Below are positions 1-7,543 of a DNA stretch of 15,110 nucleotides, in pieces. The stretch covers positions 1 to 15,110 of the forward strand of contig JAMYWO010000593.1 in assembly GCA_024220525.1 (NCBI GenBank). Reading direction: 5' to 3'. The stretch comes from Cochliopodium minus (lineage: Eukaryota > Discosea > Himatismenida > Cochliopodiidae). The notes under the pieces are model-generated. The model was given only the letters and a program-made list of their open reading frames with translations, did not search any database and was not told the origin of the DNA. A program made the translations under genes and the position numbers. Within the stretch, counting starts at the first letter, position 1. Every line of letters starts with the position of its first letter.

Positions 1-666
1 GTAAACTTTTTTGGGGCATTGATCACTCTTCAACAAGTTTCTCCATATTTCAAAAAACATGGAGGAGGATCAATTGTATTCAATTCATCTGCATTGGGAG
101 TTTTACCAAGAACAAATTTTTTGAGCAGTGTAAAAATAATATTAAAAAAACAAATTTAATTTTTAAATTTTTTTAATTTTTTACTATTTTCAAAAAAAAA
201 GGATTATGCAGCAGCTTACTTCATTTCAAAATCATCAGTTGACGGTCTTGTAAAAGTTGCAACATCACTTGAAAAATCACACAACATCAAAGCATATTCA
301 ATCAATCCAACTGTTTATGTTTCAGGAATGACATCGAATGAAAGCACAAATCCAGAAGCACTTGCAAAATTGTTCAATCTTGTTTTCAAAAAAGCAGGAA
401 ATCCAACTGATCTTGGAAAGGTTTTGGAAAGTATTTTTGATGGAACAACTAATTATTTGAGTGGACAAGGAATCATCACTGAAAATGATATCACCATTCC
501 ATCCCAATATTTTTATGATATTTATTCAACTGAGAAAACAATTGACACAAATGAGTTGATTTCAAACCATTTGAGAAATGCAAAAGGAGAAAAGTTTAGT
601 GAGAAGCAACTTGAAGAAATAAAGTTGAGAATCAAAAAGATTGATGAAGAAAATAAAAAAAACTAA
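1..666 (+). CDS. short-chain dehydrogenase/reductase (SDR), 5' end missing
   Basis: This is the C-terminal 197 residues of a classical SDR oxidoreductase, which uses NAD(P) to oxidise or reduce small alcohols or ketones. The exons are 1-129 and 202-666, with a phase-0 intron at 130-201 (GTAAAA donor, AAAAG acceptor). Seen in the sequence: the strand carrying FNSSALG at residues 27-33 holds the catalytic Ser region. It is followed by Y49-F-I-S-K53, the YxxxK catalytic pair, and then INPTVY in place of the usual NPG turn. The Rossmann cofactor loop lies upstream of the window. After the SDR core there is a charged helical tail (SEKQLEEIKLRIKK) that is longer than in minimal SDRs. The stop is TAA and an AATAAA lies at 691-696. 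The substrate cannot be told. The family call is firm; the exact enzyme is unknown. Confidence 0.88.
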
Positions 667-1332
667 AATTTCTCTTTTCATTCAAAAAGAAATAAAATTA
701 TATTAATCAAAAGTCCTTTATTTTTTTCTTATGTCTTTGAAGTTAATTATCTCCTATGATCTTTCAAAGAAAAAACTTTCCTTCGAAATCTATATGTTAC
801 AAAGAAATCTCTTTCTTTAAAATTTTACCTTCAGAATATGGAAGAGACAATAAAATTTTTTAAATAATACTCTTCAATCATATTGTTCATCCTCTTTATT
901 TTCTTTATTTTTCCATATTTAAAAGTATTTCAATGACAGGATGTTTTCTATCTTTTCCAATTCCAATTGACCAAAGCTATTATTGGAGATTATAAAAACA
1001 AATTAAATCATTATTTTGACTGCAATTAAAATAAAAGTTGTGAGGTATTCACTACCAATCCTTTTCATTTTTTTAATTTATAACAAATATTTCAAAAGAT
1101 GATAGAGAAAAGTAAGATATTTTATATTATGAAAGAAATAAATGTAAGAAATTTAAAATTTTCTTTTTTTAATCAGTATTTAATGAATTTTTCTTCTCAT
1201 AGTTGTGGCTTTCTCTTAAGCACCAACATGGTCAGTAGGGAGAGTATTCCATTGTTTTGTTTTTTCATCATACTTTGTGATCTAGGTATGGATAAAATTA
1301 TATAAATATTTATGAATAAAAATTTTTTTTTT
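667..1332. other. intergenic, no convincing gene; one GC-richer island
   Basis: This 666-bp gap separates the SDR stop from the stop of the opposite-strand CAP-domain gene, so it should hold two 3' ends. Most of it is AT-rich and broken in all frames. A 68-codon open frame at 1099-1305 has no family resemblance and I do not call it. The stretch around 1193-1290 is visibly richer in G and C than its surroundings and contains short box C/D-like motifs on the minus strand, discussed as a finding. Confidence 0.5.
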
Positions 1333-1972
1333 TTATAATTTTATATTATGAATGATGTTTCTTACAAATTGGGAAGGAATTGGGATTTCCTTTGGCTCTT
1401 CTCCTTCCAAATAGATAATGTTAACTTCTGCTTTAGAGGTAACAATTTGGGAATCTTTCTCTTGAGGAGTCAAGAAGAGGGTGATTCCATCAGATTTATC
1501 AATGAGGTAAGATGGGGATGATCCTTGGATTTGGGTCTTTTGTGAGTTAACAACTTCGACGGATCCGATGGATTTGTTGAACTTGATACCGGTTCTTACA
1601 ACCTTATCAACAGAGATGGATGCAAATTTTTCTGCAGTTACTTCAACTACGCAATCTTGGAGATTGTAGAGGTATACAACTTGGGTTCTTTCGACCTTGT
1701 CGAGTTTGATTTCTTTATTTCCTTTAAATCCTTCTACATTCCATCTTTTTCCTTGTTGGCATTCAATTTTTCCTTTTTATTTTATAAAGGAAGTAAAAAA
1801 AAAAAAATATTAATAAAAATAAAATATAAAAATTTAATATGATTGAGGGTATTAAGTAATAAAGTTTGTTATTGTATTATTCAATGTTTATTTTTATAAA
1901 TCAGCAAATAGTTTATAAATTATAGTGATTTTAAAGTAAGAAATATCATTTTTTTTTTTTACCAGTTGACAT
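1333..1972 (-). CDS. stand-alone CAP C-terminal (CARP) domain protein, actin-regulating
   Basis: Two exons on the minus strand, 1972-1963 (10 nt, ATG TCA ACT G) and 1772-1333, encode 149 residues; the intron is 1962-1773 (GTAAAA donor, AAAAG acceptor). An in-frame TAA just upstream of the second exon shows that it cannot start there, and the 10-nt first exon restores an ATG in exact phase. The product is the beta-helical CARP domain of adenylyl cyclase-associated protein. Seen: GKRWNVEGF at the start, TQVVYLYNLQDC, SVEVVNSQKTQIQ, the DKSDGITLFL turn, and the diagnostic end KEIPIPSQF. In CAP this domain binds ADP-actin and promotes nucleotide exchange. The usual N-terminal helical-folded domain and the proline-rich and WH2 segments are absent, and the 270 bp upstream do not encode them. 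Full CAP is roughly 450-530 residues; apicomplexan CAPs are short forms like this one. The domain call is firm; the tiny first exon is inferred. Confidence 0.85.
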
Positions 1973-2246
1973 ATCTGTTGATTATCTAGTTTTTTTTTTT
2001 TATTTTTTATTATTTTAATAAATTTTTTTTATTTTTCTTTGTCAGTGATAATTTGTAAGAGTAAGAAATTTAGTTAAAAATTTTTTGAATACTTTCAAAT
2101 GTTCTATAATGTTTCACTTTTTTGGGTACTTTATTCAATGTAATTTGAACTTTAAATTCTTTTTCAAAAAAAATTATCATAAAAGTATAAATTTCAGCAA
2201 ATATATAAAAGAATATTAAAGAGGATAGTGTATAGTGGATCATCAA
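1973..2246. promoter_or_regulatory. divergent intergenic region with long poly-T tracts
   Basis: The region lies between the start codons of the minus-strand CARP gene and the plus-strand membrane-protein gene, so it should carry both promoters. It holds several homopolymeric T runs and no open frame of note. No specific promoter motif can be assigned. Confidence 0.35.
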
Positions 2247-2907
2247 ATGGAGATATTTATTTTTTTATATACTGCTTTATTGATTCTTATTGTATTCATT
2301 TACAAAAGATTTGTTCCAAAAAATAACATTCAAATAAATCCAATTGCCAACAATATATTAAAAACCATAAATGAACCTTTTTTAATCAATATTAATAAAT
2401 TTGAAAAGCAAAAACCAATAGATGATGGACCATTTAAAAAAGATATCAATGCATGGCACGAAAGAATTAAAACAAGAACAAATAAGAAATTAGGAGAAGA
2501 AGAATTAATCTCAAAATTTTATAGGTATAAAGAATATTCAATTTTAAATTTACAACAAATAATATTTCTCATCCAGCAAAAGAAATTTATTCAAAATGTT
2601 CAAAGAAAACTATACAACAAATCTATTGATAAATATAATGAAAGATAATAATTTCATTGTAGTTGAATCCAATCAATTTTATTGGAAAGCAAAAACAATC
2701 CAGACTTTCCTGTCAGAAGCAAAAAATGAAAATAACGAGGACATACTTTTGAGATACATCTTGATCAACAGATTTAGTCAGAATAGAAAAGTTTTTCCCA
2801 ATTTCAAAAATCTTTGTAAACTCAGGAACATAATTAAAAATATTCTAAGAAAAGTGAGAATAAAAAATGTGTTCATAGTTGATGCAAAAGAATTTCTATC
2901 CAAATAA
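2247..2907 (+). CDS. unknown single-pass membrane protein, 202 aa, two exons
   Basis: I do not recognise this gene. The exons are 2247-2524 and 2577-2907, with a 52-bp intron (GTATAAAG donor, ATCCAG acceptor). Two overlapping open frames join in phase across this intron (TAT AG|C AAA). An in-frame GTG lies four codons earlier, but the ATG at 2247 is the plausible eukaryotic start. Residues about 5-22 (IFLYTALLILIVFIYKRF) form one hydrophobic segment followed by basic residues, which fits an uncleaved N-terminal signal anchor or tail facing the cytosol. The remaining 180 residues are soluble, rich in K, N, I and E, and probably helical, with a basic C-terminal stretch (RNIIKNILRKVRIKN). Its stop lies 31 bp from the stop of the convergent YdjM-like gene. 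No catalytic motif is visible. Confidence 0.7.
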
Positions 2908-2938
2908 AAATAAAAATGATTTTAATAAATTTTTTTTT

Positions 2939-4432
2939 TTAAAGTTGAGTTTTTTTTTCTCTGATGAATTTTCTTATAAAATAAATGTGGTACACAGAAA
3001 TAAAAAGTATCGAATAGAAAATATCATAGAACAGCTTTCCTGCAACCCCTCTTGATTTTCCCTTGAAAAGAGATTTGAATCCGTCCCTAGAAGAAACTCT
3101 GGAATAACCCACACTTGTGTTTGTATCAATGACGACTTTTATTCAAAATAAATGAGTATGACAATACTTTTTTTTTTTTTTTTTTTACGATTATCCAAAG
3201 ATGGAGAAACTTTTGCAGGAATTTTGTTTGTATCTATTTCATCTACAATGTTAACTTGATTCTTTTTTTTGTCGAAAGAAAGCAATTTGTAAAGAGTAGG
3301 CCTTCACATGAAATTATTTAGAAATTTTTTTGTTTTTTCTTCATTAAATTTACCATCTACTCAAAGGATGTATCCAGTCATAGATGTCAAGGGACATAGA
3401 AGAATAGTTTTGTGTAGAAACTCCAATTTTGTTGTTTTTGGTGAGAAAGTATTTATGTGCTTTTTGTAAGTTATACCTGAAAAAAGTTTAAACATTTTGC
3501 AATTAAAAAAAAAAAAAAACCTTTTCCAAACACTTTTAAAAAAAAATTAATAAAAAATTAAATTATAAACAAAAATTTTTACATATAAACTAAAAGAGTA
3601 GTGCAAAAGAGTATGATATTCAATCCAGGAGAAACTAAATTAAATCGTGAAGTAGTGAAAAAGAAATAATGAATGAAAATGGCAATCAAATCCCACACAG
3701 TAATGATCCCCAATGTATAGCTTTTGTTTACCAAAGGCCACAAAAAATTGGTTCCATAATTTGTGATGAAATCTGCAAAAATGTGTCCAAACACTCCTGC
3801 GGAAGACATCATCAAAGAGTTTTTCCAACTCATTCTAAGTATTCTTTTGGTGACAATAGTAGCAATAGGTATAATTACCATGTTTCCTAAATTTCATTTT
3901 TTTTAAGCATTTTTTTATTGCAAATTTATCAAATTTAGTTGTGATTATTTTTAATAAAAGTTCCAAAAATCTTGTTTATGAATTTTTTTTAATATCGAAA
4001 TTTTCGAGATTTGTTTTCTATCGGCAAAATCGATTACAGTGTAACTGATTCACAATATTTAATAAATTAAAATGATGTATTCAAATGATTTACAATTTTA
4101 AAAAATAATTTGGTGATGCCCAGAAAAACTTTTCTTTATCTATTAAGAAGTAAAATATTTTATTTTTTAATTTTCGATTCCATTCTCGGTTTTTACTGTT
4201 AACTCGATAAAGTTTTCAAAAAAATTTCATTTATTAATTTACCAAACAAACTGTGTGTCGCTGTTCTGTGGAATGAGTGATGTCCTCCGAAAAAAGGAGA
4301 CAATAAGACGTCAAGATCTGGCAAACAGGACAATACCGCTCCCACCAAAAGAAATTTGTTTTCGCTAATAATCACTTTTGATTTGATATCATTAATGTTG
4401 CTGAACAACTTTGCAAATTTCTTTAATTTCAT
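2939..4432 (-). CDS. YdjM-type membrane-bound metal-dependent hydrolase (PF04307 family), five exons
   Basis: The exons on the minus strand are 4432-4243, 3886-3583, 3476-3354, 3301-3189 and 3135-2939, encoding 308 residues. The introns are 356, 106, 52 and 53 bp and all joins keep phase (for example TTTG|GA, AT|G, TG|G, C|TC). Seen: CLPDLD at residues 37-41, the HxxFHRTATHSL block at 52-62 and GHIFAD at 97-102. These supply the Asp and His ligands typical of the YdjM family (LPDxD, HRxxTHS, HxxxD), and YGTNFLWPL follows as usual. Hydrophobic segments lie near residues 66-76, 120-140 and 155-165, with another near the C terminus (YSILFISVYHIYFI). Members are multi-pass membrane proteins with a predicted metal site; the substrate is generally unknown. 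The N-terminal His helix common in bacterial members is not seen, so a further upstream exon is possible. The family is mostly bacterial, so ancient lateral transfer followed by intron gain is an inference. The first two exons are firm. The last three rest on splice phase and weaker similarity. Confidence 0.75.
3887..4242 (-). other. unusually long intron of the YdjM-like gene
   Basis: This 356-bp intron has a GTAAATT donor and a TTTAG acceptor. It is several times longer than the other introns here. The spacing between THSL and GHIFAD in the spliced protein (about 34 residues) matches the family, so no exon seems to be missing. It is AT-rich with a small palindrome (cgaaattttcg near 4000). 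I see no RNA gene in it. Confidence 0.45.
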
Positions 4433-4639
4433 TTCTAAAATATTTTTGTTTTCAAAAAAAAAAATTCTTTATTTTTTATAATATAATTTTTTTTTTTAAT
4501 TTTGCCTGTTGTCTGTTTGTCTATTGATCCCATTATTGTCTGAAAGTATTTATATTTTGTTTCATGTTCCATATTATGAAAATATTTCCCTTTTATAATT
4601 TATTTTTCCAACTTTATATTTCAGTTTTTGGGATTTAAA
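4433..4639. other. intergenic, divergent from the YdjM-like gene
   Basis: AT-rich spacer between the YdjM-like start and the interrupted frame to the right. It contains several poly-A and poly-T runs. A minus-strand ATG followed by eight codons (MGSIDKQT) lies at about 4530, but no standard donor connects it to the hydrolase gene. Confidence 0.3.
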
Positions 4640-4993
4640 ATGTATACCTATCAGATATCCCCAAATAGCATGACAATCAATCAACATTTTATATCAAAAA
4701 ATCGAATTCAAACAAATTTTTTTTTTAATTTTTGTTATGAAAGTAAAATGAAAGATAATAACTTGTTGGATGATCCAAAATTTAAGTCAAACTTTAATTT
4801 GAACAAATCAAAATTGAGGAATTATGAATAAACTCAAATTGAAAGACTTTTAAATGAAAGTGATTCATGTTTTGATTCAAAGAGTAATATATTGAAACAA
4901 TATAGGACTTATTATCAGAATTTATTTTCGGAGATATCATTTCTTAATGTTCAGGCTATTTATAAATTAAATCTTTTAAAAAATGGATCCTAA
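4640..4993 (+). pseudogene. stop-interrupted reading frame, possible decayed gene
   Basis: One frame is open from ATG 4640 for 63 codons, meets a single TAA at 4829-4831, and then stays open in the same frame for another 53 codons to TAA at 4991-4993. The composition on both sides of the stop looks protein-like, for example DPKFKSNFNLNKSK before it and QYRTYYQNLFSEISF after it. In DNA this AT-rich, two adjacent long open stretches in one frame suggest a former gene, or one exon of it, broken by a nonsense change. No GT-AG intron removes the stop. A TTTCAG lies just upstream of the first ATG. I recognise no family. It could also be chance. Confidence 0.3.
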
Positions 4994-5058
4994 TTTGCCT
5001 CTCTTTTTATAAATAACCAATCTCAAATCTCATTTAACAAAAAAAAAAAACCTCAACA

Positions 5059-5742
5059 ATGTTTGCTTTAAAAGTAAAAAAGAATAAAATAATCACTTCA
5101 AATTTTTTGAGAAAACATTCAAATATAGTGAGTGCTCCAATCGATAATACAGATAATTCATGGAGAAGTAAAAAAATTATTAAAAAAATTTTTTTGATCT
5201 TTATACTCTCTATAAAAGGTATAATCAAACCAAAACAACTTGTGGAATCATTAGAAATACCTCCTAATTCAAAAATCATAGATTTAGGATGTGGAGATGG
5301 ATTTTTGACAAAATATCTTGCCAGATCCAATAAAGTGGTGTATGGATTAGACTTGGATAACAAAGCTCTTGAAGAGGCAAAGATGAAGAGCAAAAATCTT
5401 GATAATATTCATTATATAGAAGGAGATATCATGAACTTCCATGAATTGATACCATCAAAGGTTGATTACATTTTAATATCAAACACTTTGAATAATATCA
5501 ATGATTTCTCCCAATTGAGTCAATTGGTACACTGCAAATTAAATCCAAATGCTCAATTTTGTATAATAGATTGCCATAGAGAAAATGATGGTGAAAATGA
5601 GAAAGAAAATCAAGAAAATATTGGGACTTCACCCGATGAAATCAAACAAATACTCGAGAAAACAGAATTCAAGCAAAATAATTTTATAGAGATTTCCCCA
5701 ACTCATTATGCTTCTATATTCCAAAAGATTGATTGTTTTTGA
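5059..5742 (+). CDS. class I SAM-dependent methyltransferase, copy 1 of a tandem pair
   Basis: The protein transfers a methyl group from S-adenosylmethionine; the substrate is unknown. The frame is open for 227 codons, but comparison with the next gene shows that 5168-5218 is almost certainly a 51-bp intron (GTAAAA donor, TATAAAAG acceptor) that is a multiple of three and lacks a stop. Spliced, the exons 5059-5167 and 5219-5742 give 210 residues. Seen: motif I IIDLGCGDG at residues 56-64, a second strand ending in the acidic pair LDLD, the third-strand block EGDIMNFHELIP, and a fourth strand YILISNTLNN. These match the Methyltransf_11/25 fold related to UbiE. The first 36 residues are basic and hydroxylated with few acids (MFALKVKKNKIITSNFLRKH), so mitochondrial targeting is possible. 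A charged insert rich in E and N (about residues 155-170) precedes the last strand. It is closely similar to its neighbour, so it arose by local duplication. Confidence 0.88.
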   Translation: MFALKVKKNKIITSNFLRKHSNIVSAPIDNTDNSWRSKKIIKKIFLIFILSIKGIIKPKQLVESLEIPPNSKIIDLGCGDGFLTKYLARSNKVVYGLDLDNKALEEAKMKSKNLDNIHYIEGDIMNFHELIPSKVDYILISNTLNNINDFSQLSQLVHCKLNPNAQFCIIDCHRENDGENEKENQENIGTSPDEIKQILEKTEFKQNNFIEISPTHYASIFQKIDCF

Positions 5743-6426
5743 CCACAATAATTGTGAATAATTAAATTGTTTTTTTAAATTACCTTTTTTTGACCATCTG
5801 AATTTTAATTTTATTAACATCTCCTCAAAATTCCAACAATGAATTAGCTAATTTATTTGTATGGAGGAGAAATGTAATATATTGGCACTGATAAATTCAC
5901 CAATTGATCAAGATCATATTTCAAAGAATTGGACAGATATATCAATTATTAAAATTTTTAAGCTTATTTACTTCCAATTAGGTGTATTCTTCTCTTTATT
6001 TGATTTCTTTTGATTTTCAATCGAAAAAATTATTCAAAAATATCATATATTCCTTAAATACTATCTAAATAATTAAATTTACAAAGGATGAAATAATTGG
6101 ACTTCTCTTGCAAAAATTCCAAACCATTTCATATAATATCAGAAAAAATCCAAAAATTTTTTTCAAATATATCAGAATTAAATACAAAATTAATTTCTAT
6201 CGTTTAAATTCTTGAAATAATGAAGGAAATTGAACAAATCCTAAACCAACAAAAACTATCACCTTTCCAAATTTAAATTATTTTATAAATCCTCTTGATG
6301 TGCTCCAAATAAATAAAAAATTAATTTATTATTTTGGAATAGAATATAAAAAATATATATTAAATAAATAAAAAAAAACTAAAACTACTTTATACCTTTG
6401 AAAAAAAAACTATTCAATAAGAAAAA
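5743..6426. other. spacer between the two methyltransferases
   Basis: This 684-bp AT-rich spacer is broken in all frames apart from one 50-codon ORF on the plus strand, 5861-6013 (ATGGAGGAG to TGA). That ORF begins MEEKCNILALINSP and ends in a hydrophobic stretch, and it has no recognisable family, so I do not call it a gene. The last 100 bp are A-rich and should contain the promoter of copy 2. Confidence 0.4.
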
Positions 6427-7047
6427 ATGAAAATTAATAACAAGATATTCAAATCAAAGTCCAGCTTCGCACCATTGCTCTTGCAAACAAGAAATTTTAA
6501 TCTTTATCCTGGTGGAGCTAATCAAGAACAATCCGCAAGCAATTCATCCCAACAATATTGGTTCAATAGTAAGAGAATAATAAAGAAAATTGTTTCCCAA
6601 AATAATTTCCCTTTTAAAAACTAAAAATTATTTTTTTTTAATAAAGATATTGTTCCCAAACCAAAGGAATTAATCAAATCATTGAATATTCCACCAGGAT
6701 CCAAAGTAATTGACTTGGGATGTGGAGATGGATATTTTACCAATTATCTCGCAGAAAATAATGAGGAAGTATATGGCTTCGATATGGACAATGAACTTCT
6801 CAAACTGGCAAGACATCAAGCCAGTAACCTCAAATTAAAGAATATCCATTACATCCAAGGTGATATTATGAACTTCCACGAATTGATTCCTATCAAAGCA
6901 GATTTCATCTTGATGTCTCATTCTGTCACTGGTATCACTGATATGAAGAAGTTCCAACAAATGATCCAATCAAAATTGAATCCAAATGCCCAAGATAATT
7001 TTTGCATCATCAAATGGAATAGAGTTGCAAGAAAATCTTTTTTCTAA
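6427..7047 (+). CDS. class I SAM-dependent methyltransferase, copy 2, C terminus probably frameshifted
   Basis: The exons are 6427-6568 and 6647-7047, with a 78-bp intron (GTAAGAG donor, TAAAG acceptor) at the same protein position and phase as in copy 1 (both split after the first base of the codon following Trp-x(1-2)). The spliced product is 180 residues. Seen: motif I VIDLGCGDG at 68-76, FDMDNELL, and QGDIMNFHELIP, nearly identical to copy 1. The N terminus (MKINNKIFKSKSSFAPLLLQTRNF) is basic and rich in Ser and Leu, like a mitochondrial presequence. Relative to copy 1, the protein stops about 45 residues early after CIIKWNRVARKSFF. The missing tail is visible in the +1 frame through 7171 (QENLFSKCNSPFLVSKYLLEN, then QLKKF), which parallels QENIGTSPDEIKQILEK in copy 1. 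Either the gene is a recent pseudogene or the sequence has a one-base error near 7000-7030. Confidence 0.8.
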
Positions 7048-7543
7048 ATGTAATTCTCCCTTCCTTGTTAGTAAATATTTGTTGGAAAATGATCAATTAA
7101 AAAAATTTTTGTTTGTTTTAAATATTTGTTTTTTTAACGTGAATCCTGAATTTTTAATCATAAAGTTATAAATTTTTATATCTAATTAGTTAAAACCAGA
7201 GAATAAGCCTACATTTCATTGAATAACTCCAAAATTTTTTTTTGTAATTCCATATTTAATTTTGACATTTAATTTATTCACCTTATTCACTAAAATTCAC
7301 CTATTCCACCAAAATCTTAAGGGAATTATTGATCTACGAACTGATTCATTGAAAGTAATCTAATTTATAGCTTATTATATGTTTATTATTGAAACTGAAG
7401 GATTATTCTGAAAAATAAAGGTCATTAAAGATTAAATCTTTGGTCATCCATTAAAGTTCCAATTAAAATCAAGGAGGTAACATTTGTGGAAGAAAAATAA
7501 AAAATTGAAAGTAAAATTATCCCTCCTTTTTTTTTTATTTGAA
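7048..7543 (+). other. out-of-frame methyltransferase tail, then spacer
   Basis: From 7048 to 7171 the +1 frame continues the lost C terminus of methyltransferase copy 2, ending NPEFLIIKL and TAA. From 7172 to 7543 the DNA is AT-rich and broken, with no other open frame I can support. The end of this stretch is the upstream region of the RING-finger gene. Confidence 0.45.

Noticed and set aside
1099-1305. 68-codon open frame on the plus strand.
   Set aside because: No family resemblance, no splice partners, and low-complexity content; it lies in a 3'-end to 3'-end gap.
2939-3135. Mitochondrial carrier fragment suggested by RDGFKSLFKG and a following hydrophobic helix.
   Set aside because: The segment joins in phase to the upstream YdjM-like exons, and no carrier signature (PxDxxK/R) is present.
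3189-3476. TGA read as tryptophan (a variant genetic code) in the YdjM-like gene, because one frame shows coding-like residues on both sides of two TGA codons.
   Set aside because: Both TGAs disappear if 3353-3302 is spliced out as a 52-bp intron (GTAAATT donor, GTGAAG acceptor), which also restores a TGG codon across the join. All clear tryptophans elsewhere use TGG.
4199-4242. Extension of YdjM-like exon 1 to the stop at 4199 as a 77-residue protein.
   Set aside because: The residues after THSLFG do not fit the family, and a GTAAATT donor at 4242 joins in phase to the exon holding the rest of the metal site.
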